A stretch of DNA of 64,000 bases, taken from positions 1,240,501 through 1,304,500 of the forward strand of contig CAMRHE010000169.1 of assembly GCA_947044405.1 (NCBI GenBank), read 5' to 3'. The position numbers and the translations under genes are program-made. Positions 1 to 12,196 of this stretch are shown here, one piece after another (the first letter of the stretch is position 1; each line of letters starts with the position of its first letter). Source of the DNA: Leptodactylus fallax (lineage: Eukaryota; Chordata; Amphibia; Anura; Leptodactylidae). The notes below the pieces were generated by a model, which made no database searches, had not been told where the DNA came from, and saw nothing but the letters and a program-made list of their open reading frames with translations.

Positions 1-55
1 AGCATTTTTTTCTGCTGCATTTCTGCAGCAGCCAAAAACGCTGCGGGCCTTAGCC
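1..55. repeat. MITE-1 copy a, right end only
   Basis: The segment ends with gggccttagcc followed by TAA at 56-58. This is the right terminus shared by about ten copies of one short inverted-repeat family in this window (MITE-1; full copies have aaggctaaggcccc-type ends and a TTA/TAA duplication). The left part lies outside the window. Confidence 0.7.
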
Positions 56-609
56 TAAAGGAGCTTGGTGAGAGAGTTGCGTCATTAATAATAGGGATGA
101 CCAACCTGCTATTGGCTACAGTGAGGTCAGGTGGTATAACCCTAGAAGTCATAAGGTTTGTGGACACTATTTTATTGGAATGGATTTTGTTTACATGCTA
201 TAACCAATTTTTTCAAATTATCCAAATTTTTCTCTACTGAAGATGTTAATTGGGTATTAATAGTGCAGCATTCCTAAGAAGTGACAATACATAGTCCTAT
301 AAAAGCTATGTGACCACCAATACAGCCTCTTCATCTATTGTCATAGATAAAGGGTCTCGGTAGTAAAGTCCTAGGTGTAGAAAGCTGTCACATGATTAAT
401 GCAATTGTTCAATGTCAGGATGAACAACAGCTATATTATTTCCATACTGCCACAGGTGTTATCAATCTTAGAACTGTTACATTTTCAGTAAAGAAGAATT
501 ACCTGCATATTGTTTCAAGTTTCCTAAATTTAACCTTTAAAACAATCTTTTAACATTACAGCGTAGTTAAAACAACAAGGGCCAGATTGAGGATAGAGAA
601 AATAGGACA
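56..609. other. no recognisable feature
   Basis: A/T-rich DNA with no open frame of note, no tRNA-like structure and no repeat that I can match elsewhere in the window. Confidence 0.5.
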
Positions 610-612
610 TTA

Positions 613-757
613 AAGCCAGGGCCCCACGTTGCGAAAAAGCATTATTTGGGCTAATCGCAGCATGTCAATTATACCTACGGAAATGCTGGAATTTCCAGAT
701 TGGTATAATAGAAACAGAAAGTCCAGAGGAAAAATGCTGCGGAAAAAAACCCACAAT
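613..757. repeat. MITE-1 copy b, right end missing
   Basis: It begins gccagggccccacgttgcg after TTA and carries the internal landmarks of the family: tcaattatacctacgg, then gtataatagaaacagaaag, then gcggaaaaaaac. The terminal gtggggccttagcc is absent, so the right end is truncated. Confidence 0.65.
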
Positions 758-3700
758 GAATTTTACTAAGAACATAATAGATCTAAAGGTAACAAGGAGG
801 ATCAGTCCATGCATTTTGGCTTGTCTTGTTTTCATGTACCTTTCTAGGCTAACCAGTTTACTTAATTCTCTGTACTATAATTATTAAACATAGTCCACAC
901 TTTTTATCACAATGTCATTGAATCCCCTGATATTTACAAAATTTGGAGCATCTTAATTGGGTTAGTTTGAAAGTGTTTTGATGACGTTTGAGGGTTATCC
1001 AGTTGGGAAGAATTTTGCACAGGGATAATAGTGGGTTAAAAAAACTAAAATAACTATTACTTACCTTATCAGTCCCCTGCTCTTTCTGTCCTGATTCTTA
1101 ATGAGTCCCTGCTAGTCTCTACTTCCTACTCCTCCCATCTCAACACACAGGAAGTGCTTGGACATAGCCATTTAGATATTTACTGACTGAAGTGGGTGAC
1201 AGTCATGACCATTGACTAGATGAGTGGTCATTTTCTGGGTGTCAAGACAGGACCAGGAAGTAGAGACCAGCATGGACTTCATAACCATTGAAATAGAAGC
1301 AGTGTGGGATTGGACAAATGAGTATTGCTTCTATTATGTTTTTATAATACAATTTGAAACCTTTCCAAAAAAAGTTGTTTCTTGCTGAACAGCCACTTTT
1401 AAAAACATAATTTTTGTTTGTATTTATTGTAAAAGAAAAAAAAGATTCCAGTAGATCCTGCAAAAAGTCCCTTGATCAGTCCAATAAGTCATCAACAGAT
1501 CTTAGGAAATGTGTGAAAATGTATCTGAATGTTACAAATAGGTTTAAACCATATAGGCAAAATAATCAACATCCAACAATCTACGTTAAAAATGAGAAAA
1601 TACCCAAATAGAACCTGTTCTATGTCAGGACTGTGCCCTATTGCTATGGAAGTGATTTTGAATTGTCCTGATAATGGACTCTTACTACTACTTTGCCAAT
1701 GTAACCACAATCTCAAACATAAAGACCATTCATTTTCTCATTTTTACATTTAATTTCAACCTCCAAACTAGTAAAATGTACTTAAGGCAAATGATAATTG
1801 AAGATGGTTGGATCAGAGGAGCTTGCAAGTTAGTTTTACAACTAATTTTACAATCTTCTCAAGCAAAGTTGTACATACGATAAATGCAGAACATGTGGCT
1901 GTTATAAAGACTTTGGATATTAAAATATATAGATATATAAATGTCTATATTTATACTTCTATTTATATTCAGCCAAGCCATACCTGAGCAGCTGAAAAAT
2001 TGGCACTGGTGACCATGTTATCAGTTGTAAATGTAGTCAAGTTGTGCAATAGGCAATGTATATCATGTTCTTTTTTTGGTAAATCTGATGACATTTCTCA
2101 TTTTTCACATTTTCTATTTTGTACTGAAAACCAAGCATTTTTTCTTGCTCACTCAGTATAGGGCCTCAAAAGAGAAAACATCCTGTGCCTTGTTACTCTC
2201 AAATAAATACATACAATAATTTATTCATTTAATTATTACATTAAAAAAAATAAATTTCTTTTTTGTTAGGAATCATAGCTGCGCACAATGTTGTACATCT
2301 AGTGATCATGCATACATTAATGAACCCTTTCCCTGTCTTCAATTATCTAGAAATTTTGCCATGAGTTGACATGAAAGAGTTAAATGTGTTCCAGGCAGAT
2401 GAAATAGTATTCAGAAATCTGTGCAGGGTATTTATTGTGAGAGTACTGTGCAGGTTCCTCTGTGTGAAGAGGTGGCTTCTATTCATGACACGCTAGGGGT
2501 TATGGTAAGAATATGTGCTTTATATTAGTATAACCTTGTCTGGATGATATAGGAAAACTAATTTGCCTTATTTACATATGGCACAATCTTTCCAGCATTC
2601 AAGGGTTTGTCAGAACCAGGAACATTGTGCATTTCCATGGTAACAGATGGCATGCTGGCAGTATCTAGCTTGTTGCAGTTTCAACTAGGCAGGCCAGCAA
2701 TTAATCAGCCATCTACATGAGCAAAATTCTTTGTGTGTGAATGGCACTGCTCCTCTGTAGTGCTGTCTGTGCTTTTACAATTTCTGTATTCCTGCCGTGT
2801 GAATTACTTTTTGGTCTTTTGTATTAATTTTCCATTGCGCTTCCAAAGCCATGAAGCAAAGAATGTTTAAAAAAAATCAACTGTGACCCGCAATATATTT
2901 CCCCGGCACCTTAACCTTGAGAAATGACTTCCTATACCTCTAGACAATGCTCAACAGTTTAATATAGAAAAGCATATTCTTCATTGCTGTAAGATAAAAT
3001 ATTCACTTTTTTAATAGTATTCTTAAATAAGCAATAAAGCATATTAGTCTACATCTCTGCATCTTACTTTCGGGGGCATAGGTGGGCATCACATAGAATT
3101 GTTTATATTGAAATTGTCATGGGAAGCTTCTTTAATGTCACTGTCATATTTGAAATCTGATCAATGTAAAAAATGGAATGTATTACATAAGCAATATCAT
3201 AAATTGCAAGAACATTTTGTCTTAGAAAAGCTCATCTCAATAAACATAATGGAGATACTGATGAGTAAAGAAAATATATATAGTAGTAATGTAAATAATT
3301 TACAAAAAAAAGTTGTATACACAATAAAATGTTAGAAATAGTGCTGAATCTACCAACACATGCATTTTCCTCTGGGCCAACACTACTGTTTCTTACTAGA
3401 ACAAATCATAAAGCATAGGTTGGCCTCTGGTAAATTTAAAGTAGTATATTAGGAAATTGCAGAAATAACAATTGGTTAAAATGCACCATTTATTGCATTT
3501 AATACACTTTTTATTAGATTTAATGGGGTAAATTTAATGTGCCTAATTAGTCAAATGTCACATAGTATCTGATAAAATTGGCACATCTGGAAGTCTAAAA
3601 CTTCTGTCCTAGGATGTTACTCTACTTTCTTCGCCATCTTGTCACTTAAGTGAGATCGTAGCAGTTTTTGAACATTTTTGATGATGCTGGAGTATAGATA

Positions 3701-4190
3701 GCTAGATAGGCTAACCACACTCACTTTCCAATCTACATGGAGTGAGTGGTATTACAAAGCAAAATGTCACATTTTTGTGCAAATAAACTTATAAAGTAAC
3801 AAATCACTACTCTGCAATTTTTAATGCCGAAATTATGGAATTCAGGACTTAATAAATTCTCCCCCAATAACTTTTTTTTTTAAAAAAAAAAGACAATTTC
3901 CCTGCAAACACATAGAGATTAACCATTTTCTGACATCTGCTGCCATAACTTTAAATATGGATCCTGCCTAGGAGCTTATTAGGCACCAAAGCTGCAGCAT
4001 CTATCAGCAGCAATGCCAACAAACAAAGGACATTAACCTTTACAGTACCTCAATCAAATGTGACCGAGGCATCTGAAGACAGTTGCCGCATGGGTGCTGC
4101 CATGTTCTCTTGGACTGCTGTCCTCCAGATCAAGATCTAAGGGCGGGATCTGTTTCCATGACAGCCAGGAGCCTATTGAAGGCTCCCAGG
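758..4190. other. unassigned A/T-rich DNA
   Basis: About 3.4 kb with only short open frames, none resembling a known protein and none with convincing splice context. The stretch around 1080-1260 resembles diffuse amphibian repeat sequence, but I could not define ends. I see no gene here. Confidence 0.45.
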
Positions 4191-4620
4191 CCTGTTATTA
4201 TTTCTCATGGATTTCTCAATATTAGTATTGCAGTATGGTGGTCAATCTCCTAGTGCGTCTGAAAATGAAAGTAATAAAATGTTAAAAATTTTTAAAACAA
4301 AAATAAAAAATATATAACATTTCAAATCACCCCCATGTCCCTAGATCACTAATAAAAAATAAACTAAAACAAACATAAACTATTTTGGCATCTCTGTGTC
4401 CAAAAATGCCTGAATTAAAGAAATATAAAAATATTTATCCCATATAGTGAATGCTGTAGTCGGAAAAAAAAGAAAAGAAAATGGCCAAACTGCCTAAAAA
4501 TGTAATAAAAATTGATCAAAAAGTTAGAAAATTCCCAAAATGGTATAAATAAAATGTAGAACTTGCCACGCAAAAAAGACACACAGCTCTGTACATGGAA
4601 ATATAAAAACCTTATGTTTA
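4191..4620. repeat. AT-rich interspersed repeat (family Y)
   Basis: This A-rich block contains phrases such as aaaatggtataaataaaatg, cacacagctctgtacatgg and caaatcacccccatg. A shorter diverged relative lies near 19240-19370 (accacaaaatagtacaaatt, gcaaaaattaagtcctcag). Its composition and wording match what I know as an abundant AT-rich frog repeat of uncertain class. No coding capacity is visible. Confidence 0.45.
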
Positions 4621-5365
4621 TTCACATTTTTCAAAGTTGTGGATTTTTGTAAAGATGTTGAAACATATCAAGAACTATAGAAATGTGATATCATTGTGAT
4701 TATACTGATGCACAGAATATGTCATTTTGGCTGCTCAGTGAATGCTGTAAAAGCAAAACCCGTAAAAAAATTATGACTTTATTATTATATTTTTTTTTTC
4801 TGTACTGCAGTGTACTATACTTTACAAATTGAAACTGAAAGTAAATTTATAAGACACTGCCACTTTCTGTTATAAGTTTACTTATGATAGTGACAACCAT
4901 GACAACTCATTGGCACCCCAATGATGGGATTGGGGTGCTGGTGGTAGAAGCGCAAAGAGACCCCCTTAGATGCCACTAATATCTTTAATGGTTTAATCTA
5001 AGGCACAGATGTCAAACACAAGGCCAATTTTGTGACCTTAGGCCTAGGGCCTCATCTGCCATGAGGCAACTTGAGGCAGCACCTCATGGCATAAACTGGG
5101 GGGGGGGGGGCGGCATTCTTTTTTTTAATCTTCTGCTATCTATTGGATTATTGCAATAGGCAGATAATTTACTCACCTATCCACATATCTGTCTAGGCTA
5201 GCCTCTGATGCTACCTCTAGGTGACGCTGATCAATATGTCATGAGGCTGAAGAATGCCAGTATGTAACGTCCTGGTGTTCTGCAGTGGAGGTTGGCCTGA
5301 ATAGGATCATGGATGGGTGACTAAATTATCGGCAATAGGATTGCAGTAGGTAGCGGCCTAACATA

Positions 5366-6471
5366 CCCTGTTTCCCGAAAGTAAGACACCACTGAAAGTA
5401 AGACATAGGAGAGGTTTCGTAGAATTGCCCAATATAAGGCATCCCCCGAAAGTAAGACGTAGGAGACGTTTCTTTTCTCAGCATTCCCGAACAGAAGATA
5501 CGGTATATACGGTATGTGAGGCCGCGGGCCGAACCCCACAATCACTGCTATTATTATACTCCGGGGACTTTGAAAAGACCCCGGAGTATAATAATCGAAG
5601 GCCCAGAGTTGGTGAGGGAACATAAAAAACAATGTACTTACCTCTCCTACGCTTCTCCAGGCTTCGGGCCTGTTTGGTGACATCGCAGACTTCAGCGGAC
5701 GTCATTTTGCGTCGCGACGTCGCCCTGCATCACGTGACGCCGGCCTGGTCCAACATTGAAGAAGGCCGAAGTAGCAGGAAGTGGACCGGAGAGAGGAACA
5801 GGTAAGCAACGTTGTTTTTTTATGTTTCTATCCTCCCCTGGGTCTCCGATCATTATACTCTGGTGTCTGAAAAGACCCCAAAGTATAATAATTGTTCATG
5901 GGTGGTCCACAATGGGACATATAATAGTCTGTGCAGGGGCCACTATGGGGAATAATAGTGTGTGCAGGGGCCACTATGGGATATAATACTGTGTGCAGGG
6001 GGCCACTATGGGGCATAATACTGTGTGCAGGGGGCCACTATGGGATATAATACTGTGTGCAGGGGCCACTATGGGATATAATACTGTGTGCAGGGAAATT
6101 AATGGTTTGGATTGTTATGATGATGTCCTAGAAGATGATGACATAACTGTCATTGAATAAATTTTACTTTATATTCATACCGTAAAAATTGGTAAATGTA
6201 CCATACTGTTAATTGTTGTACATGGAAATAATGGTACGGTAGTAGTAAGAAATTCTTGATAGGATTCACAGTTTGTCTGGTTATGCTGGTTTGTGATGAC
6301 AACTACTGTACAGTACCGTATATAATAAATGTTAATTTTTTTGTTCAGCAATAAATGTGAATTCTTCTTCATTGAAAAAAAAAATAAGACATCCCCTGAA
6401 AATAAGACACAGCACATCTTTGGGAGCAAAAATTAATATAAGACGCTGTCTTATTTTCGGGGGAAACAGGG
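5366..6471. mobile_element. TA-flanked TIR element (ccctgtttccc family)
   Basis: It starts ccctgtttcccgaaagtaag and ends gtcttattttcgggggaaacaggg. The ends are inverted copies of each other, flanked by TA at 5364-5365 and 6472-6473. Additional cccgaaagtaagac-like direct repeats sit just inside the left end, and cccctgaaaataagac sits inside the right end. The TA duplication suggests mobilisation by a Tc1/mariner-type transposase; no coding remnant was found. It lies inside the hAT-like element at 5004-7307, so it is the younger of the two. Confidence 0.65.
5935..6100. repeat. ~32-bp minisatellite, about five units
   Basis: Tandem units of the form tgtgcaggggccactatggg followed by a(t/g/c)ataata(c/g)tg. 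Units differ by single-base changes and G-run length. It lies inside the TA-flanked element. Similar wording (cattatactgtgtgagagcc) reappears at 39410-39500 beside a larger minisatellite. Confidence 0.8.
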
Positions 6472-7315
6472 TATCACTTTGTGAAGCCCAAAAAGAGGGG
6501 TCATTTACTGTGCAGGAGCAAAAAAATAAAGGGGGTCATATACTGTGTGGGGGCTCAAAAAATTGTGCCATATTATGTGTTGGGGGCTAGAGAGCCACAT
6601 TCTGTGACATCACTTTGTTCTGTCTTCAGCCAGAAGGTGCCCAGCACTCTATAATTGAGAGACTGCTGTTAACCTTCCAGCCAAAGACATAACAAACAGC
6701 TATAGAGGGTCACAGCATTTGTAGGCCCATTCACCACACTACTGTCTCCAGGTGTAGGGAATTTCATACTTACTGCTTCTTCCTGCAAAGGACTAATGTG
6801 GTGCCTGGCTGTGTACCTCTTTTAATGTCCTTCTAGCCATTCTGTCTACTGTTGTACGGCACCACTTGCTGTACTATAGTGCAGGTGAGAGGGTAGCTGT
6901 GAGGACAACAGAAGAGGTGCACAGCCAGGTGCCACATCGGCGCTTTGTAGGAAGAAGAGGTAAGTACGAAATTCATCAGAGTTGTGTGGCCTGAACTATA
7001 TGTGATTTAATTTGGGGTGTGTTGGGGAGAACGATTACCTGTGGGGGTCAGCAATATCTATGTGGGGGAACAATTAGGGCTCTGTTACGTATGAGGGAAT
7101 TGTTACCTGTATGGGGGGATAAATAGGACATTATTACCTATGTGTATTAACAATATGTTAACATCAGCCTTCAACGGGCTATAAATGTAACTACACCTAC
7201 AGTAACTGGCATAGCTACGTTTAGACAGTCGCAGAATTACTAACGGTCCTTTGAAGACAACCGTAAGGCTTATGTGGCCCTTGGCAAAAATGGGTTTGAC
7301 ACCCCAGGTCTTAGG

Positions 7316-7740
7316 GGTTAAAAAGCTATAGTACTATACTATCTTTATGATGTACTATTACATAATGCTTCTTGAGCAACCACTCACCCCTGACCTGTAA
7401 TGGGTCGGGAAGCGATTAAATGGGCCTTTTCTAGCAAATATTAACAAAAACAATACAAAATGTGCACAATTCATGATATAGACCCTTACTCCAACAATAA
7501 AATAAAAGATAAAGTGGTTGTAAGGCATAACTTGCATTAATTTATCTCCTAGCTGTAGTTAGGCTTTTTATCACCTAGGAAAAAGATTCACTCATATAGT
7601 TGGCTAGTTACAGTAGACATAGTTTAATTACATTTAATTTAATCTATTTAGAGCATACTTGGATACATTTTAATAATTTTGTTTACATCCTTTTCCTTTC
7701 ATTCTCTTCTATTCGTTTTCCCTTGTAGTCTAATTGTATA
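7316..7740. other. no recognisable feature
   Basis: A/T-rich DNA without open frames or matched repeats. Confidence 0.5.
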
Positions 7741-7925
7741 CATTATTTATATATTTATAGAGCACCAGTAATTTCATGGTGCTGTACATTTGTGAGGGGG
7801 TTTATCTACATAGCACCAGAACCAGTACAACAAAAAGTACAATGCAAGATTTACTAGATTATTGACTTGGTACATGCAGGAAAGAGGATCCTGTCAGTGA
7901 GTGTTTCCAATCCACAATATACATA
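7741..7925 (-). mobile_element. L2 LINE 3' end fragment
   Basis: Read on the minus strand it ends with the pattern seen at the 3' ends of the L2 copies in this window: agcaccatgaaattactgg followed by ctataaatatataaataat. The plus-strand form tttatagagcaccagtaatt, then catggtgctgtacatttgtg, matches the same segment near 42590-42640. No RT sequence is attached. The fragment abuts a short TTAA-type repeat piece. Confidence 0.6.
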
Positions 7926-7928
7926 CAC

Positions 7929-8024
7929 TTAAGGGAAGTCTGTCACCAGAACCCAGCATATCAAACAAACCCAGCAGATAGATAGGTTGGGGGTCACCTA
8001 CATTACATATAAATATGCACTTTA
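7929..8024. repeat. TTAA-type repeat, left end fragment
   Basis: It begins ttaagggaagtctgtcacca, the form of a TTAA-flanked repeat terminus; compare ttaaagggaatctgtcaggg at 31150. No matching right end was found beyond the Rex1 insertion. Confidence 0.35.
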
Positions 8025-8833
8025 CACACACATCAGACGGTCAGACACCGTAATCTGTAATACGGGGGCACCTCAAGGTACAGTTCTTGCCCCTTTCCTC
8101 TTCAGACTGTGCACTGCAGAATTTAGGTGCAACTCATCTAGCTACTACTTAGAGAAGTATTCTGATGACTCTGCATTAGTAGGCCTCATCTCAGACGAAG
8201 ATGACAGGGAGTACAGAGAATTGAACCGGGATTTTGTGGATTGGTGCCAGCGGAACCACTTTAGGATTATTGCTGGGAAAACCAAGGAGATAGTGGTGGA
8301 CTTTCGCAAGATACCCTTCAAAACCAGTGGGCATCCAGGGGACGGGCATTGCGATAGTCAACACCTACCTGGGTGTGCTCCTCAATAATAAGCTGGACTG
8401 GGCAGATCATTTGGATGCACTGTACAGAAAGGGCCACAGCAGGCTCTACCTGCTTAGGAGGCTGAGAGCCTTTGGAGTCCAGGGGGCACTTATTAGGGCC
8501 TTTTTCAACTCTGTAGTGGCATCAGCCATCTTCTTTGGAGTGGCCTGCTGGGGGAGTAGCATATCAACTAGGGATAGGAGTAGGCTCGACAAGCTGATTA
8601 GAAGGGCCAGCTCTGTCCTGGGGAGCCCCCTAGACCCAGTGCAGGTGGTGGGTGACAGAAGGATACTGTCCGTGGTGAGCTCCATGCGGGAGAATAACTT
8701 CCATCCGATGCATGAGACTGTTATAGTGCTAGGCAGCACTGTCAGTGACCGACTGCTCCACCCTAAGTGTGAGAAGGAGTGCTTTTGGAAGTCTTTCCTC
8801 CCTGCTGCGTTTAGGCTGTACAACCAACACTAA
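8025..8833 (+). pseudogene. Rex1-like reverse transcriptase remnant
   Basis: The first part (8025-about 8330) carries NTGAPQGTVLAPFLF and KYSDDSALVG, the latter a YxDD-type catalytic box of LINE RT. The second part, in another frame from about 8327, continues with TYLGVLLNNKLDW and ends LPAAFRLYNQH with a stop at 8831-8833. One frameshift near 8325-8335 separates them. The RT N-terminus and endonuclease are missing, so no active enzyme can be made. Family: Rex1/CR1 group. Similarity was judged from motifs only. Confidence 0.75.
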
Positions 8834-9085
8834 CCTAAGCGGAGATCACTCCATACAGAGAACTGAAAGATCTTTAAGTTGTGATATCCCTTCTACTACT
8901 TTTTTACCTGCACCTTTTTATCTGTACCTACTGTCACTGTAATACCTCTACCTTGGAGCTTTTTGTATATATTGTATTTGTATTGTATTATCTATTATCT
9001 ATGCTGCTGTAATACACTGAATTTCCCCATGGTGGGACTATTAAAGGATTATTTTATCTTATTTTATCTTATCTTATCTTATTTT
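8025..9085 (+). mobile_element. 5'-truncated Rex1/Babar-like LINE
   Basis: A non-LTR retrotransposon remnant holding the C-terminal half of RT, a short 3' UTR and a terminal run of ttttatctta units. The 3' UTR phrase ctgaatttccccatggtggg before attaaaggattattttatc is the form I associate with Rex1 elements. 5' truncation is usual for LINE insertions. Confidence 0.75.
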
Positions 9086-9584
9086 CACATACATTACACA
9101 CATATACATATACAATCTAGTTACACATTATTACCTCTGCTTCAGATCACTGTCAGATCTCAGCAGCAAGAGGACCATGGTGAGCAGAGCAGAAATTACT
9201 TCCTACCTAAACTACAAGGAAGACTTGATTTAATATAATTTTACAATGTAAAGCTGCATGAAAATAACTTTAAGAATTCTTAGTTTTTGAGTTATATAAT
9301 AAGTTATATAATAAGTTATATAATACTAAAACCAGTACGGAAAACTACGAAATTATTGCCTTGCGGGAATTGGGCTAGTTTAATGGAAACATTATACAAA
9401 TAGAGACAAATTAGTCAATCCCATGTGTATCTAAATCTAAATATCCACAGATAATATAATAAAAAACATGAGAACCACAGTGGTATTGGCAACAAATCCC
9501 TGGACAGACCAGTTTGACTATAATATACAAAATAACCCAATAAATAATATATACCCTTGCCCAAGTCAATCACACATCAATGTA
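9086..9584. other. intergenic, short tandem repeat near 9291-9325
   Basis: No gene. Three tandem copies of gttatataataa lie at about 9291-9325. The rest is A/T-rich and unassigned. Confidence 0.5.
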
Positions 9585-9951
9585 CAGGTGCATCTCAATA
9601 AACTAGAATATTTTTGAAACATTCATTCATTTCAGTAATACAATTCATAATCAGCGTCTTCCATGATTGTGTGTCCTACTGAACCAGACTGAGGGACCAT
9701 TTAAAGGCTTAGGAAACCTTGGCAGGTGACACACTGAATTTACAATACTGAACTTTTTTGCAACATTAAAATTTTCTTAGATTTGGGTTTTCATTACCTG
9801 TAATCCATAATCAACATTTACAGAAATAAAACACTTGAAATAGAACACTCTGTGTGTAAAGAATCTAGAAAATATAGGTGGTTACTTTTTTAATTCAATT
9901 ACGGAAAGAAATAAACGTTTCAAAGATATTCTAATTTATTGAGATCACCTG
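9585..9951. mobile_element. Tc1-type MITE (caggtgcatctc family)
   Basis: It starts caggtgcatctcaataaact and ends agtttatt-like inverted sequence: ctaatttattgagatcacctg. The ends are flanked by TA (9583-9584 and 9952-9953). The TIR extends inward with cagtaatacaattca and its diverged inverted partner ttaattcaattacgg. There is no transposase sequence, so it depends on a source element elsewhere. Confidence 0.75.
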
Positions 9952-9953
9952 TA

Positions 9954-10339
9954 TAATAGTACATAATATCATAGACCATAAAGATTGGAGAGGAACTATA
10001 CCCCTTAACTTGTAAGTACAATGCAGTCTGTCCTGGGATGATACCAGTTCCAATGCACATTTCAGCGCAGACTTTTTCCAGGGGTTGACTTCATCCCAGC
10101 ACAAACAGTCCCTTATACTAAACCTGCACAAAGTATGGCTCACATATGGGGACAATTGCTTTTTTTAATAATGTACAATAGCATCCAAACCCACCTACAA
10201 TCATAATGCCGCTGCATCGCAGCCACAGAGCCATTGCACTTTGATGCCACAATGTTACAATATACAATGGTGAAGCATCCCCATATACTAGCATGGCGTA
10301 CAATCATAGCCATTGCCTTGATGGGCAATTACCATCTCA
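9954..10339. other. no recognisable feature
   Basis: Short open frames only. No repeat boundary or coding similarity. Confidence 0.45.
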
Positions 10340-10550
10340 TTAAAGGGGTTGTCCAGGAATTACAGATTTCTACCAGGAGGCTGGGATAGGTCCTCGCCTC
10401 ACGTGACTGCTGAGGCCAATCACTGACCTCAGCAGTCTAAAGAAAGGAACCAGGATGTCACAGGTGACGTATGAGTTTGAGTTATGTCTCAGTTCCTTTC
10501 CTTAGGCTGCAGATTGGCCTCAGCAGTCATGTGCAGTGAGGACTTCCACT
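10340..10550. repeat. TTAA-type repeat fragment with inner palindrome
   Basis: It begins ttaaaggggttgtccagg, a terminus typical of TTAA-flanked frog repeats. A perfect 16-bp inverted pair, gactgctgaggccaat at 10405-10420 and attggcctcagcagtc at 10513-10528, could form a stem. No right end could be fixed. Confidence 0.45.
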
Positions 10551-10830
10551 GAAACAAGCACCACTGGATAATCGTCTAAAATGTGCTTGTTGCTAAGTGC
10601 TCAATCCTCTTGGACCTGCAGCTATGTTTAGAATGGGTGTACCCAGACCCTGCCCCCTTGCATCCAGGCTTGTAAAGGTTACAGGACTATTGAATCTGCA
10701 GAGTTTGCTTTGATTCAATGTTTCTGTAACTCTAATACACTTGGTTGTTTTTGTTATTCTGCCCACTTCTACTGGAAGAGGTAGACTGAGGTTGGGGGAC
10801 TCTTGTTTTCAAGATGGGAATCCTCTTTTA

Positions 10831-11012
10831 GGCTAAGGCCCCACGTAGCATCCCGCCGGCGTTTCAGTAGGTTTTGGAAATCGCAGCATGTCTGCTGCGC
10901 GTATTTTTCCATGAATCCCTTCCATTTTGCTGTGACTGTAAAATGCCACGTTTTTTTCCACAGTGTTTGTCGGAGGCATACCGCGGCGCTTACGCCACAT
11001 GGGGCCTCGGCC
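10831..11012. repeat. MITE-1 copy c, full ends
   Basis: It starts ggctaaggccccacgtagc and ends catggggcctcggcc, flanked by TTA at 10828-10830 and 11013-11015. At 182 bp it is a short, internally deleted copy. The small open frames crossing it on both strands are by-products of its inverted-repeat sequence. Confidence 0.8.
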
Positions 11013-11015
11013 TTA

Positions 11016-12190
11016 AAGTATCCATTCTTTACAGAAGTGCTATGATATCTCAGTTGCCATTGTGGGTTTGATATGTACAATACAAATTCTAGAGTTCATT
11101 GAACATTTGGTATCCAAAGGCATCTATGTATGACTGCAGTTGGGTCTCATTATTATATAGGTAATAGGTAAGGTTCTTATAGGTAACAAATTTCTGTTTT
11201 CAGGTAGATCCAGCGTCTATGTGCAATAGGTGACAAATCATCTTTTTAGCCAACATCTGTACAAGAAATTAAAATGATACCCTTTACTACCTACACTAAA
11301 AGAGACATTATGTTATTCAATTTTGTCATCTAATTTTATGCCATCTTGTATCCATCTTTTTACTATTAGATCACCACCTTATAAATTTTGAAAGCTACTC
11401 TCTACTATCAATTGCTGATTTTACACAAGGAATATTGAAAAATATAGTCATAAGCTTGGCCCAATTTAAGCAGGACTGATGTCCTGTCTTGAAAAGTTAC
11501 TTACTTGGGATCCCAAAACATTAAAATTTGACATCTACACCTACCAAAGTTTACCCTCTACACCTACAAAAAGGCGAAACTCTGTAGTCTTTTGTGACCA
11601 GAAATCCTCTCTTGGCTTGGTATGGTAACATCCAGCTATGGGAGATTGTAATACTTTACTTATGATAATTGGGGTGTTCATGCTACTGTGCAGGAGCTGA
11701 GTGTGTGGTGTGCAAGAAATAGTGAAAAACACCCCGAAATCTCTGCATAGCATGACCCTTTAAAACTGTATTTTTTTTTGTATTCTCTTTTTATTGAAGG
11801 GTTATTCACATTTCAACCTTTCATGGCTGAAATGAAAATAGTCCTGTCTCCACCTCACCGAGGTTGTGATTTTTTCGCAAGGTAAACACAGCGGTTCTAC
11901 AGGGTGAACCTCTACATAGAGGTGAATGGGAATTATGAAAACTGTGGCAGAGAGCTATGTTGTCCCGGAGTTACAGAAACAGCATAACTCACTTTGACAT
12001 GCTATTTCCATAACTTTTATTTACCTCTATGGGAGTTATGCGTACAATAACTATATTTAGGTGTCTTCATAACTCTTGACCTAGTAGATGGAAGAAGTCA
12101 AAAATTTCCTTCTCTGCTATACGACAAGATGATGTAGTAATGTAGATAATCATGCAGGCCTGCAGAAAAAATGAGCCACCAATACAATAC
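11016..12190. other. no recognisable gene
   Basis: A/T-rich DNA with short frames that resemble nothing known. A small tandem-like stretch on cataactc/ttatgaaaac lies around 11930-12080. Confidence 0.45.
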
Positions 12191-12196
12191 ATGGCA

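Larger units (their letters stand above)
5004..7307. mobile_element. hAT-like non-autonomous element with nested insertion
   Basis: The left end reads cacagatgtcaaacacaaggcc. The reverse complement of the right end (from 7307) reads ctggggtgtcaaacccattt, so the termini form an imperfect TIR. The flanking 8-mers are atctaagg (4996-5003) and gtcttagg (7308-7315), matching at 6 of 8 positions, as expected for an old hAT duplication. The interior includes a G12 run near 5100, the nested element at 5366-6471 and a loose tandem region of attacctatgtgggg-like units around 7015-7165. No transposase is left. The class rests on TSD length and the TGTCAAA-type terminus. Confidence 0.6.

Noticed and set aside
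5321..6016. Overlapping frames of 60-120 codons on both strands
   Set aside because: They lie in inverted-repeat and minisatellite sequence of the TA-flanked element. No protein similarity.
8446..8823. 125-codon minus-strand frame
   Set aside because: It is an antisense shadow of the Rex1-like RT.
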